From Catenulisporales bacterium (GTDB taxonomy: Bacteria; Actinomycetota; Actinomycetes; Streptomycetales; Catenulisporaceae): 64,000 nt of DNA. Positions 45,108-54,660 of the stretch are shown one piece after another (within the stretch, counting starts at the first letter, position 1; every line of letters starts with the position of its first letter). The stretch lies in contig JAEKKI010000188.1 in the NCBI GenBank assembly GCA_019510485.1, positions 1 to 64,000 of the forward strand, written 5' to 3'. Below the pieces are notes generated by a model, which saw only the letters and a program-made list of their open reading frames with translations, ran no database searches and had not been told where the DNA came from. The position numbers and the translations under genes are program-made.

Positions 45108-46658
45108 GTGATCGAGATCGAGAACTTCAGCAAGCGCTACGGGGACCGGTACGCCGTCCGGGACCTGACGTTCGCCGTCCATCCCGGGCGCGTCACCGGC
45201 TTCCTGGGCCCCAACGGCGCCGGCAAATCGACCACCATGCGCGCCGTCCTCGGCCTGGACCTGCCGACCGCCGGCCGGATCAGGGTCGACGGCCGGCCCT
45301 ACCCCGCGCTGGACCGTCCGCTGACCCACGTCGGCGCGCTGCTCGACGCCGGCGGCGTGCACCCCGGCCGCAGCGCGCGACAGCACCTGCGGGCGGTGGC
45401 CGCCGCCGGCAAGCTGCCCGAGCGGCGGGTCGAGGAGGTACTGGCCCGGGTCGGCCTGACCGAGGCGGCCGGGCGCCGGGTCGGCGGCTTCAGCCTGGGC
45501 ATGCGCCAGCGCCTGGGCATCGCCGCGGCGCTGCTCGGCGATCCGGGGATCCTGCTGTTCGACGAGCCGGTCAACGGCCTGGACCCGGAGGGGATCCGCT
45601 GGATCAGGGACCTCATGAAGGCGCTGGCCGCCGAGGGCCGCACGGTGTTCGTCTCCAGCCACCTGATGTCGGAGATGGAGCACACCGCCGACCATCTGAT
45701 CGTGATCGGCCGTGGCCGGCTGATCGCGGACATCGCCACCGCCGAGCTGATCGAGCGCTCGGCGGGCGGCTTCCTGAAGGTGCGCACCGACGAGCCGGGC
45801 AAGCTGATCACGCTGCTGGCCGAGGCCGGCGCACAGGTGACGCCGGAGGGCCGCGACACGCTGCGGGTGGTCGGCCTCGACCGCGGTCGAATTCCGAGGA
45901 GCGCAGACGTGATCAAGTCCGAGTGGATCAAGCTGTGGAGCGTGCGCTCCACTTGGTGGGCGCTGTATGTGGCGGCGGCTGCGATGATCGGGATCGCCGC
46001 GACCTACTCGCTGGTCGTCAAACCGCCGGAAGCCACCCCGGCGGACGCGTTGCAGGGCGCGGCGTTCGGCCAGCTGGCGTTCGGCGTCCTGGGCGTGCTG
46101 GTGGTGTCGACGGAGTACAGCACCGGCCTGATCCGGACGACCTTCGCCACCGTGCCGCGGCGGCGCTCGGTCATCGCGGCCAAGAGCGGGCTGTTGTTCG
46201 CGGTGCTGCTACTGGTCGGACAGGCGGCGGCGTTCGCGGCGTTCTTCACCGCGCAGGTCCTGTTGGGACACCGCGGCGTGCACTTCTCCCTGGGCGACGA
46301 CGGCATGCTGGTCTCGGTGCTGGGCGCCGGGTGCTACATCACCTTCATCGGCATGTTCGGGTTCTGTCTCGGGGCGCTGCTGCAGAAGACCACAGCCGCG
46401 ATCGCCACGTTCTTCGGGATCGTGTTCGTGGGGATGGGCATCGTCCCGAACCTGCTGCCGGACCGGTTCCGGGACGATGTCACGCGGCTGACCTTCCTCA
46501 AGATCGGCGAGGTGATGTCGAATCCGGCGCGGCCGCTGAAGCCCGGCGCTCCCGGCGAGCAGTTGAGCACCGGCGCGGCGTGGGGCGTGTGCGCGCTGTA
46601 CCTGGCGATCGCGGTGGTGGTCCCGTTGCTGGTCGTCACGCGGCGGGACACCACCTGA
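45108..46658 (+). CDS. ABC exporter: ATPase and permease fused in one polypeptide
   Basis: This 516-residue protein starts with an ABC ATPase: Walker A GPNGAGKST, signature FSLGMRQRLG, Walker B ILLFDEP and the H-loop SSHLMSE. At residue 268 it passes directly into an ABC-2-type permease (VIKSEWIKLWSVRSTWWALY and about six membrane helices). The ATPase is shortened at its C-terminus. Just before the permease part, GAGGAG and an in-frame GTG (45909) look like an intact permease start. So two neighbouring genes were probably joined by an in-frame deletion, and the permease may still be made separately. It is divergent from the kinase gene. Confidence 0.9.
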   Translation: MIEIENFSKRYGDRYAVRDLTFAVHPGRVTGFLGPNGAGKSTTMRAVLGLDLPTAGRIRVDGRPYPALDRPLTHVGALLDAGGVHPGRSARQHLRAVAAAGKLPERRVEEVLARVGLTEAAGRRVGGFSLGMRQRLGIAAALLGDPGILLFDEPVNGLDPEGIRWIRDLMKALAAEGRTVFVSSHLMSEMEHTADHLIVIGRGRLIADIATAELIERSAGGFLKVRTDEPGKLITLLAEAGAQVTPEGRDTLRVVGLDRGRIPRSADVIKSEWIKLWSVRSTWWALYVAAAAMIGIAATYSLVVKPPEATPADALQGAAFGQLAFGVLGVLVVSTEYSTGLIRTTFATVPRRRSVIAAKSGLLFAVLLLVGQAAAFAAFFTAQVLLGHRGVHFSLGDDGMLVSVLGAGCYITFIGMFGFCLGALLQKTTAAIATFFGIVFVGMGIVPNLLPDRFRDDVTRLTFLKIGEVMSNPARPLKPGAPGEQLSTGAAWGVCALYLAIAVVVPLLVVTRRDTT

Positions 46659-46664
46659 GAGCCC

Positions 46665-48176
46665 TTATAGGGGTACGGCACCGGGCGCGTTCGGGTCGAT
46701 CTTCGGCGCGCCCGACCGGTACAGCAGGAAACACGCGACCATACCGACCACGAAGAACGCGGCCGACCAACGGTATGCGGCGGCGTAGCTGTGCAGATTC
46801 GCCTGTGCCGTCACCAGCGCCGAGGCCTGCTTGCCCTTGGCGTAGTTCGCGGCGGCGGTGGCCGCCAGGCTCGACAGCAGCGCGGTGCCGATGGAGCCGC
46901 CGACCTGCTGGCAGGTGTTCACCATCGCCGAGGCCACGCCCGCGTCGTCCTCGTGCACGCCGTAGGTGGCCATCGCCATCGCCGGGGCGAAGATCAGGCC
47001 CATGCCGAAGCCCAGGACCAGCAGCGGCGGCAGGACGTGCGCGGCATAGGAGCTGTGCAGGTCCAGGCTCGTCATCCAGAGCATTCCGATCGCGCCGAGC
47101 GCCATCCCCAGCGGCACCAACGGTTTCGGTCCGACTCTGGGCAGCAGCGTGATGGTGGCCACCTGCGCCGCCACCATCAGCGCGGCGACCATCGGCAGGA
47201 ACGCCAGGCCGGTCTTGACCGGCGAGTACCGCAGGATCAGCTGCATGTAGTAGGTCAGGAACAGGAAGACGCCGAACATGCCGGCACCGGTGATGAACAT
47301 GCCGAGGAACGACGCGCCGCGGTTGCGTTCGCCGGGCACGCGCAGCGGCAGCAGCGGATGCTCGGCGCGGGTCTGCCACCAGCCGAAGAAGGCCAGCAGG
47401 ATCATGCCGATGATCAGGCTCACCCAGCACTGCGGCGAACTCCAGCTCTTCTGCTCGGCCCGTGAGAAGCCGAACACCAGCAGGAACAATCCAGTACAGG
47501 CCAAAGCGGTGCCGGGCAGGTCCAGGGCGGGCCGGCCCTCGGGCCGGTGGTTCGGCACGAACATCCGGGCCCCGACCAGCGCCACCGCGGCGATCGCCAG
47601 GTTCACGAACAGGGTCCAGCGCCAGTTCAGATACTCCGTGAGCAGGCCGCCGAGCAGCAGGCCGACCGCGCCGCCGGCGCCGGCCACCGCCCCGTACACG
47701 GCGAAGGCCCGGTTGCGCTCGGCCGGTTGCGTGAAGGTGGTGGTCAGCGCCGACAGCGCGGCCGGGGCCAGCAGCGCGCCGAACAGTCCCTGCAACGCGC
47801 GGCCGGCGATCAGCACGCCGACGTTCGGCGCGATGCCGGCCAGCGCCGAGGCCACCCCGAACCCGGCCAGGCCGCCGATCAGCGCGGTCCGCCGCCCGAA
47901 CAGGTCGGCGAAGCGGCCGCCGACCAGCAGCAGCGAGCCGAACGCCAGCGCGTAGGCGGTGACGATCCACTGCCGCGATCCGTTGGTGAAGCCGAGGTCC
48001 GCCTGCGCCGAGGGCAGGGCGATGGTCACGATCGTCGCGTCGAGCACCACCATCAGCTGGGCGAGGCTGACCACGGCGAGGATCATCCACTCGTGGGGAA
48101 CACGCGGTCCGTATTCGGCGTCTTGCAGACCCTGCCGCTCGGCCGTCGCCGGGGTCGCGCTCTCTGCCCGGGCCAT
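46665..48176 (-). CDS. MFS transporter, DHA2 drug efflux type
   Basis: The 503-residue, 14-helix MFS protein has DHA2 motifs (LDATIVTIALPSAQ, GGRFADLFGRRTALI, and the GAVGLLLGGLLTEYLNWRW region). It is probably a proton-driven exporter of unknown substrate. The ATG at 48176 is chosen because GAAGGGA lies upstream; a longer frame to 48212 exists. It ends 6 bp from the convergent ABC gene. The 254-bp gap to gabT contains the gabT terminator and nothing else I recognise. Confidence 0.9.
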   Translation of the reverse strand: MARAESATPATAERQGLQDAEYGPRVPHEWMILAVVSLAQLMVVLDATIVTIALPSAQADLGFTNGSRQWIVTAYALAFGSLLLVGGRFADLFGRRTALIGGLAGFGVASALAGIAPNVGVLIAGRALQGLFGALLAPAALSALTTTFTQPAERNRAFAVYGAVAGAGGAVGLLLGGLLTEYLNWRWTLFVNLAIAAVALVGARMFVPNHRPEGRPALDLPGTALACTGLFLLVFGFSRAEQKSWSSPQCWVSLIIGMILLAFFGWWQTRAEHPLLPLRVPGERNRGASFLGMFITGAGMFGVFLFLTYYMQLILRYSPVKTGLAFLPMVAALMVAAQVATITLLPRVGPKPLVPLGMALGAIGMLWMTSLDLHSSYAAHVLPPLLVLGFGMGLIFAPAMAMATYGVHEDDAGVASAMVNTCQQVGGSIGTALLSSLAATAAANYAKGKQASALVTAQANLHSYAAAYRWSAAFFVVGMVACFLLYRSGAPKIDPNAPGAVPL

Positions 48177-48374
48177 CTCGGTCCCTTCCTGGGCGACAAG
48201 ATCGGTGATCACGATGCTGGGTCCGGACGTGTCGCCCCGCGACCGGAAGCGTTGGGCGTGCCCGGATCATGAGCGGCTAAACGATGTCGTCTGCGAAAAG
48301 CGGGCTGAGCTGGACTCCTTGGAGGAGAGCCACGCGGCTATCGGCGGCCAGACCAATATCGCGGCCGTAACGCC

Positions 48375-48406
48375 GCGGACCACCCGGCGCTCGCCGGGTG
48401 GTCCGC
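48375..48406 (-). terminator. Terminator of gabT
   Basis: A 14-bp perfect GC-rich stem (48375-48388 with 48393-48406) with a 4-nt loop lies downstream of gabT on the minus strand. Confidence 0.8.
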
Positions 48407-48430
48407 TTGGAGAAGCCTCACGGTGTCGCG

Positions 48431-49762
48431 TCACACCGCCGCGAAAGCCCCCTCGATCACCGTCAACCCGTCGTCCAGCAGCTCCTCACTGATCACCAGC
48501 GACGGCAGGAACCGCAGCACGTTGCCGAACGTCCCACACGTCAGGATCACCACCCCCGCCGCGTGGCACCGCTTCGCCACCGCGGCGGCGAGCTCGGCGT
48601 CCGGCTCCTTCGTGCCCGGCTTGACCAGCTCGACGGCGATCATCGCGCCGCGGCCGCGGACCTCGCCGATGCGGACGTCGGCGGCGGCCAGCTTGACCAG
48701 GCGCTCCTTCATGACCGCCTCGATCCTGCGTGCCCGGGCGGCCAGGTCCTGCTCCTTCATGGTCTGGATGGCGCCGAGCGCGCCTTCGCAGGCCACCGGG
48801 TTGCCGCCGTAGGTGCCGCCGAGTCCCCCGGGCAGGGCCGCGTCCATGATCTCGGCGCGACCGGTGACCGCGGCCAGCGGCAGCCCGCCGGCGATGCCCT
48901 TGGCCGTGGTGATCAGGTCCGGGACCACGCCCTCGTGGTCGCAGGCGAACCAGTCGCCGGTGCGGCAGAAGCCGGACTGGATCTCGTCGGCGATGAACAC
49001 GATGCCCTTTTCCCGGCACCAGTCGGCCAAGCCCGGCAGGAAGCCGTCCGGCGGGACGATGAAGCCGCCCTCGCCCTGGATCGGCTCGATCAGGACCGCG
49101 GCCACGTTGTGCGCGCCGACCTGCTTCTCGATCAGGGTCTTGGTCTGTGCCAGGGCCTCGGCGGCGGCGTTCTCCGGACCGGTGGGCCAGCGGAAGGGGT
49201 ACGCCATCGGCACCCGGTAGACCTCGGGGGCGAACGGGCCGAAGCCGTCCTTGTAGGGGACTACCTTGGCGGTCAGCGCCATCGTCAGGTTGGTGCGGCC
49301 GTGGTAGCCGTGGTCGAACACCACGACGGCCTGGCGCTTGGTGTGGGCGCGGGCGATCTTGACCGCGTTCTCCACCGCCTCGGCGCCGGAGTTGAACAGC
49401 GCCGAGCGCTTCTCGTGGTCGCCCGGGGTGAGCTCGGCCAGCGCCTCGCAGACCGCGATGTACGACTCGTACGGCGTCACCATGAAGCACGTGTGGGTGA
49501 ACTTCGCCAGCTGCTCGGAGGCGTTGCGGACCACGTTGACGTCGGCGTGCCCGACCGAGGCCACGGCGATGCCGGTGCCGAAGTCCAGCAGCTGGTTGCC
49601 GTCGGCGTCCAGCAGGATCGCGCCGTCGGCGTCGGTGATGAACACCGGCAGCGTCGTGGAGATGCCACGCGCGACCACCTTGTTGCGGCGCTCGAACAGC
49701 TCGCGGGACTTCGGGCCGGGGATCTCGGTGACGAGACGCCGTTCCTGCTTGAGCTCGGTCAT
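48431..49762 (-). CDS. gabT: 4-aminobutyrate-2-oxoglutarate transaminase
   Basis: The 443-residue class-III PLP aminotransferase matches GabT along its length. It has SGAEAVENAVKIAR, the PLP-contact Asp in DEIQSGFCRTG and the Schiff-base Lys in TTAKGIAGGLPLA. GabT converts GABA to succinate semialdehyde. The ATG at 49762 is preceded by a strong AGGAGG 4-5 nt away. An NAD-dependent aldehyde dehydrogenase 11.6 kb away could use its product, but the two are not in one operon. Confidence 0.93.
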   Translation of the reverse strand: MTELKQERRLVTEIPGPKSRELFERRNKVVARGISTTLPVFITDADGAILLDADGNQLLDFGTGIAVASVGHADVNVVRNASEQLAKFTHTCFMVTPYESYIAVCEALAELTPGDHEKRSALFNSGAEAVENAVKIARAHTKRQAVVVFDHGYHGRTNLTMALTAKVVPYKDGFGPFAPEVYRVPMAYPFRWPTGPENAAAEALAQTKTLIEKQVGAHNVAAVLIEPIQGEGGFIVPPDGFLPGLADWCREKGIVFIADEIQSGFCRTGDWFACDHEGVVPDLITTAKGIAGGLPLAAVTGRAEIMDAALPGGLGGTYGGNPVACEGALGAIQTMKEQDLAARARRIEAVMKERLVKLAAADVRIGEVRGRGAMIAVELVKPGTKEPDAELAAAVAKRCHAAGVVILTCGTFGNVLRFLPSLVISEELLDDGLTVIEGAFAAV

Positions 49763-49901
49763 GGTGCCTCCTACGGCGGGCCGGTCGCGGGGTTCCCTCG
49801 CAGCCTAAGCGCGCCGTGACCGGCCGGCACCGGACGCGATGGCGGGTCCGATCGCGGCGTTGAGCCGAATTGGCGAGTGAGCTCTCTTTCGCCGACTCGT
49901 A

Positions 49902-49918
49902 GTTCTGATACACAGAAC
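49902..49918. promoter_or_regulatory. Palindrome at the start of the VirD4-like gene
   Basis: GTTCTG (49902-49907) and CAGAAC (49913-49918) form an inverted repeat with a 5-nt centre, 2 nt before the GTG start. It could be an operator or a hairpin. No ribosome binding site is present. Confidence 0.45.
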
Positions 49919-49920
49919 GT

Positions 49921-51924
49921 GTGACGACTGAAGGCCAGGGCCCCGCTCCCCTCCCGCCCGGCTGGTACGCCGACCCCGCCGGCCACCCGCAGCTGCGCTA
50001 CTGGACCGGCTCGAAATGGACCGAGCGCACCCGCCCCGACGTGACCGCCTGGGTGCACGGGCCGCGCCTGGTGGACGTGCCGGGGGTCTTCGCCTACGGC
50101 CGCGACCCGAAGCAGGCGGCCGCCGCCCGGGTCAGCCGCGAGGCGCGGCAGCGGGCCCTGCGCTACCTGCTCTACGCGCCGCTGGCGGCAGTGATCCTGG
50201 CGGTGCCGGCTTCGGTGATCCTGACCGCGATCGGCCTGCACGGCGTGCTGCTGTGGATCGTGTTCCTGATCGGAGTGCTGGCCGCCTGCGGCTGGGCCGG
50301 CGGCTGGATCCCGGTGGGACGCACGCTCTGGGAACAGTACGGCGACCGTCTGAGCGCTCTGAAGGGACTCACCGGTGCGTCCCGCAGGCGCCAGGCCGCC
50401 CCCGAGCCGAAGCCGGACCTGTGGGAGGACCTGCGGCAGGCCGGGCACGTCGCCGCCGCCACCAAGTTGGACGCCGCCGCCGACCACGGCGACCTCACCG
50501 ACGTCGACTACGTCCGGGTGACCCGGGTGATCCGCCAGGCCCGTGGCGACGAGGACCGGCTGGCCACCGTCGCCGCCGAGATCGAGGACGCCGGCCCGCA
50601 CGCCTGGCTGCACACCTCCGGCCAGCGCGACCTGCCGGCCCGGATCGGCGAGCACGACCTGATGACCGGCCAGGTGCGCCTGGGCATCGCCTCGGCCAGC
50701 GCGAAGAACCCGGCCACGCACGCCGGCCAGACCTTCGCCCTGGACGCCGAGGTCCTGCGCACCTCGCTGCTGGTGATAGGGCCGCCCGGAAGCGGCAAGA
50801 CGCGCAGCTTCGCGCGTCCCATCGTGGAGCTCCTGGGCCTGCAGACGCTGACCAACATGGCCTCGGTGGTGGTCATCGACCCGCGCGGCGACTACGCGCT
50901 GCCCGGCTTCTTCGACGTCGACATCGACCCGGTCGACCCGGACTCGCAGTGGGGCTTCGACTTGTACGGCGGCGCGCGCAACCCGGCCGAGGCCGCCGAC
51001 CGGCTGGCCGGTGCGCTGCTGCCGCCCGGGGTGGAGGCCGAGGCCGACGCCGCCGCGCACAACGCCCTGGACGCCGCGCTGAGCTGGTTCCGCGAGCGCG
51101 AGGGCCGCTACCCCACGCTCAGGGAGCTGATCGCCGAACTGGAGCAGGGCGGTCCGCGGCTGCTGGTGGAGAGGCTGCGGCTGCTGGACCGGCCCGCCCT
51201 GATCGAGCTGTTCGACGGCCACGGCGGCAAGAAGTTCTCGATGCGCGAGATCGACAAGCCGCTGCGGGTGCGCATCGCGCTGCCGGAGGGCGCCCACCCG
51301 CAGGCCGCGCGGATCCTGGCCCGGCTGGCGGTGTCGCAGTTCGTGCAGACCGTCTCGGCCCCGGACGTCGACCGCTCGATCTTCAAGGGCCTGGTGGTCG
51401 ACGACGCCGGCCGCTTCGTGGACGAGTACGTGGTGCAGGGCCTGCAACGGGCGCGCGCGGCCAACGCCGGCCTGATCCTGCTGGCGCAGTCGATGCGGGA
51501 GTTCCCCGAGGACCTGCGGGCCACCGTCTTCGCCAACACCGGCTGCAAGGCCGTCTTCGCCGGGATCGATCCGCAGGACGCCGCCTACATCGCCGATTTC
51601 TGGGGCAAGCAATGGGTTCCGGAGACGACGGTGACCACCGGCCAGGAGAACACCACCCGCACCGGCACCATCACCGGGCCGCCGGAGCGGAGGCGCAGCG
51701 TGCAGTCGATGGGGCGCAACGCCAAGCGGCCCGGGCAGCTGCTGGCGCTCACCGGCGGCTCGTCGGTGGCCCAGCAGCGCTCTGTCTCGACCCGGCCGGT
51801 GGAGCGCTACGTCTGGTCGCCGTCGGAGATCATCAACGAGATCCCGACCGGGCACGCGCTGGTCTCGCTGGCCACCGCCGACGGATTCCGCACGCCGCCG
51901 GTCCTGGTCGATCTGCGGGGGTGA
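49921..51924 (+). CDS. DUF2510-containing VirD4/TraG-like coupling ATPase
   Basis: The 667-residue protein begins with a DUF2510 domain (about residues 11-38, PPGWYADPAG and LRYWTGSKWTERTRP), then two membrane helices (about 82-105 and 110-130). A VirD4/TraG-type RecA-like ATPase follows, with Walker A GPPGSGKT near residue 290 and Walker B LVVDDAG near 490. Coupling ATPases deliver DNA or protein to secretion channels, but no relaxase or channel gene is next to it. Its role is therefore unknown. Stand-alone copies are known to me as conserved actinobacterial proteins without function. The start is a GTG near a palindrome. Confidence 0.85.
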   Translation: MTTEGQGPAPLPPGWYADPAGHPQLRYWTGSKWTERTRPDVTAWVHGPRLVDVPGVFAYGRDPKQAAAARVSREARQRALRYLLYAPLAAVILAVPASVILTAIGLHGVLLWIVFLIGVLAACGWAGGWIPVGRTLWEQYGDRLSALKGLTGASRRRQAAPEPKPDLWEDLRQAGHVAAATKLDAAADHGDLTDVDYVRVTRVIRQARGDEDRLATVAAEIEDAGPHAWLHTSGQRDLPARIGEHDLMTGQVRLGIASASAKNPATHAGQTFALDAEVLRTSLLVIGPPGSGKTRSFARPIVELLGLQTLTNMASVVVIDPRGDYALPGFFDVDIDPVDPDSQWGFDLYGGARNPAEAADRLAGALLPPGVEAEADAAAHNALDAALSWFREREGRYPTLRELIAELEQGGPRLLVERLRLLDRPALIELFDGHGGKKFSMREIDKPLRVRIALPEGAHPQAARILARLAVSQFVQTVSAPDVDRSIFKGLVVDDAGRFVDEYVVQGLQRARAANAGLILLAQSMREFPEDLRATVFANTGCKAVFAGIDPQDAAYIADFWGKQWVPETTVTTGQENTTRTGTITGPPERRRSVQSMGRNAKRPGQLLALTGGSSVAQQRSVSTRPVERYVWSPSEIINEIPTGHALVSLATADGFRTPPVLVDLRG

Positions 51925-52025
51925 CCGGCGGCCTGCCCGGATGATCGGCGACTCGGAGTGAGCGCACCCTGCCGTGTCAGTGCTCGATTTCAGTTTTGTA
52001 ACCTCATTGTGATGAAGTTCCTATG

Positions 52026-52045
52026 AGTCGACCGGGGGGTCGACT
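52026..52045 (+). promoter_or_regulatory. 5' leader hairpin of the cell-wall-binding protein gene
   Basis: AGTCGACC (52026-52033) and GGTCGACT (52038-52045) form a perfect 8-bp stem with a GGGG centre, 26 nt before the ATG. It could act on mRNA stability or as an operator. No regulator is assigned. Confidence 0.5.
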
Positions 52046-52071
52046 GGATACCGAATGATGGGGACTTCGCT

Positions 52072-53655
52072 ATGAGCAAGAACCGTCCGCTCGCCATCTC
52101 CGCCCTCGTGGCCTCCGCCGTCGCCGCCGGCGGCGTCGCGGCCGCCCCGGCGATGGCCGCCGACAGTGGTGACTCGGCAAGCACCAACACGGTGGGAACG
52201 AACGCCGCGCCGCAGCTGGGCCGGATCGGCGGCGTCGACCGGTACGCCACCGCGATCGGGGCCTCGAAGGCCGACTTCCCGGTCGACGGCTCGGCCCAGG
52301 GCGTGGTGATCGCGCGCGGCGACATCTACGTCGACGCCCTCGCCGGCACGCCGCTGGCCGCCAAGACCGGCTCCTCGCTGCTGCTGACGGACTCCAAGCA
52401 GCTCACCCCCGGCGTCGCCGACGAGATCAAGCGCCTGCTGGGCACCGGCACGGCCGCCAAGGCCAAGACGATCACCATCCTCGGCGGCGAGGTCGCCGTC
52501 ACCCCGGCGGTCGAGACCCAGCTCAAGGCCCTGGGATACACCGTCAAGCGGATCGGCGGCTTCGACCGCTTCGCCACGGCCCTGGACATCGCCGGGACCA
52601 CCAAGGCCAAGAACGCGATCGTGGCCACCGGCATGAACTTCGCCGACGCGCTGTCGGCGGGGCCGCTGGCGGCTGCTTCGCAGGACGCCGCGATCGTGCT
52701 GTCCAACGACTCCATCGTCACGGACGCCGCGACCGCCGCGTTCATCAAGGGCGCCGGCACCGTGACCTCGGTCGGCATGCCCGCCGTGAACGCGGTGGAC
52801 AAGCTCGGTGTCAAGGACGCCGAACTGGCGGGCGTGGACCGTTATCAGACCGCCGCGGCGGTCGCGACCCAGTCGATCCTGAAGGACAGCAAGACCGCGG
52901 TCGTCGCCGGCGGTCTGATCTTCTCGGACCCGCTGGTAGGCGGCGTCTACGCGGCTCACAACCACGGCGCGCTGCTGCTCACCAACCCGTCTTACCTGTC
53001 GCCGAGCACCGCCGCCGCGCTCGTCGGTTTCACCACCCCGCTCCGGCAGGTCACGATCTTCGGCGGGCTCCAGGCCGTTTCGCAGGGCGTGCAGAACACC
53101 ATCAGCAGTGTGCTGAACGGTGGTTACAGCCTCTACATCGGTCAGCTCAAGGACGCCGTCGCCAAGGCGCAGACGGCCGTTGACGCGGCGCAGCAGGCGT
53201 ACGACGCCGCGGTCGCCGCTCCCGGCACGGCCCTGGCCGCCTTCGACACGGCTGTCCAGAAATCCACCGACAAGGCGGTGACCGACGCCGAGCAGGCCCT
53301 GTTCGACGCCGCGAAGGTCTCGACCGACGCCAAGGTGCAGGCCGCTTACGACGCCTACGCCAAGGCGCTGGCGGCCAACCCGGGCCCGGCGATCGGGACC
53401 GCGCTGGCGAATGCCCGCTGGAGCCTGGAGTCGGCGATCACCGCCACGACCGACACCGCCGTGAAGCAGGCCGTCACCACCCTCGACGCCAAGGTCGCGG
53501 CGACCACGGACCCGGCGGTCACGGCCGCCGAGGCCGCGGTGACCAAGGCCGTGCAGGACAACCCGTCCGCGGTGAAGGCCGCCACCGACAAACTGGCCGC
53601 CGCGCAGGCCGCGCTCGCCCAGGCGCAGAAGGCGCTCGCCGACGCGCTGGCCTGA
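52072..53655 (+). CDS. Secreted cell-wall-binding repeat 2 (CWB2) protein with helical C-terminus
   Basis: The 527-residue protein has a Sec signal peptide (about residues 1-29, ending APAMAA). Three CWB2 modules (about residues 48-340) begin RIGGVDRYATA, RIGGFDRFATA and LAGVDRYQTA. CWB2 modules anchor proteins non-covalently to the cell wall. The last ~170 residues are Ala/Lys/Asp-rich and helical, with heptad-like spacing consistent with a coiled coil. I recognise no enzyme domain, so a structural or adhesive wall protein is likely. A 5' leader hairpin and a strong terminator frame it. Confidence 0.9.
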   Translation: MSKNRPLAISALVASAVAAGGVAAAPAMAADSGDSASTNTVGTNAAPQLGRIGGVDRYATAIGASKADFPVDGSAQGVVIARGDIYVDALAGTPLAAKTGSSLLLTDSKQLTPGVADEIKRLLGTGTAAKAKTITILGGEVAVTPAVETQLKALGYTVKRIGGFDRFATALDIAGTTKAKNAIVATGMNFADALSAGPLAAASQDAAIVLSNDSIVTDAATAAFIKGAGTVTSVGMPAVNAVDKLGVKDAELAGVDRYQTAAAVATQSILKDSKTAVVAGGLIFSDPLVGGVYAAHNHGALLLTNPSYLSPSTAAALVGFTTPLRQVTIFGGLQAVSQGVQNTISSVLNGGYSLYIGQLKDAVAKAQTAVDAAQQAYDAAVAAPGTALAAFDTAVQKSTDKAVTDAEQALFDAAKVSTDAKVQAAYDAYAKALAANPGPAIGTALANARWSLESAITATTDTAVKQAVTTLDAKVAATTDPAVTAAEAAVTKAVQDNPSAVKAATDKLAAAQAALAQAQKALADALA

Positions 53656-53717
53656 GCCTTCGCGCACCTTCGCGCGCCACAGCTTTCCCGCCCCCGACAC
53701 CCCCGGGGGCGGGGAAC

Positions 53718-53767
53718 GCCGGGGCCCGGTTCCGCCCATCACGCGGAACCGGGCCCCGGCCCTTTCT
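53718..53767 (+). terminator. Strong terminator of the CWB2 gene
   Basis: An 18-bp perfect stem (53718-53735 with 53743-53760) with a 7-nt loop is followed by CCTTTCTT. It can also stop the convergent G1 peptidase transcript. Confidence 0.9.
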
Positions 53768-53797
53768 TGGAGCTCTCAGTGCTCGATCAGGCCTCGA

Positions 53798-54529
53798 TCA
53801 GCTGTGCTTCCACGCGACGCTGAAGGTCCCGCCGGAGATCGAGCTCGGCACCGCCTTGGTGGTGCTGCCGCCGGCCATCGTGATCTTGTCGGGGGAGAAG
53901 TTCGCCAGCGGGGAGCCGTTCGCGGTCGAGCTGCTGAAGCGAGCGGTGCCGAAGTTCGCCAGCGGCAGTACGCCGCTGCTGCTGGACGGCGCCTCGGCGA
54001 TCACCTCGGCCGAGGCCAGGGCCGGGTTGTTGAGCGTGGCGTTGATGGTGTGCGACCAGCCCTTGGTCTGGTCGGACAGGACCAGGGTGAAGCCGCCGCC
54101 GCCCTTGTAGGTGACCGAGGCGTGGAAGACGTCGCCGGGGGAGACCGGGTTCGAGAAGTTGACCGGGTACTTGGGATACATCTCGTACCAGGACGAGTAC
54201 ACCGCCCGGCCGCCGGAGCAGTCGGCCTCGGAGCCGGTCTGCTCCACGGAGTTGCTGCCGTCGCCGTCCAGGCCGACCCAGAACGAGGAGTACGTGGTCT
54301 GCGATCCGCAGCTCACGGCCGGCTGGGTCCAGGTGGCGCTGACGGAGGTGAACTGTCTGCCGGTCGCGGCGTAGCCGGACCAGTTGGACGAGGTGCTGTG
54401 GAACGTGTGCGAGATACCTTGCGCGGTGCCGTTGAACACGGCGGCCGATGCCGGGGACGAGAGGGAGGCCGCGGATATCGCTCCGGTCAGGGCGAACGCG
54501 GCCGAGGTCCAACGGCGGGCAGAAGACAT
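53798..54529 (-). CDS. Secreted G1-family glutamic acid peptidase
   Basis: The 243-residue secreted protein has a signal peptide (cleavage near A29-A30) and the G1 (eqolisin) fold. The core NWSGYAATG is followed by the catalytic Gln (VEQTG, Q97) and catalytic Glu (AEVIAEAP, E179). G1 enzymes are acid-active endopeptidases, which suits growth in acidic soil. The ATG has GGAGA 7 nt upstream. It is monocistronic and convergent with the CWB2 gene; both products leave the cell. Confidence 0.9.
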   Translation of the reverse strand: MSSARRWTSAAFALTGAISAASLSSPASAAVFNGTAQGISHTFHSTSSNWSGYAATGRQFTSVSATWTQPAVSCGSQTTYSSFWVGLDGDGSNSVEQTGSEADCSGGRAVYSSWYEMYPKYPVNFSNPVSPGDVFHASVTYKGGGGFTLVLSDQTKGWSHTINATLNNPALASAEVIAEAPSSSSGVLPLANFGTARFSSSTANGSPLANFSPDKITMAGGSTTKAVPSSISGGTFSVAWKHS

Positions 54530-54660
54530 CCTGTGTCTCCAATCTCTGTGGGGTGAGACGGAGACTAGAAAACGACTTAGGGGATGTCTGCCCTAGAAAA
54601 GGTAAAATCCTGATCCGCTCCGGATACGCCATGTTTCGCCGCCGACGCACCGGGTTTCCG

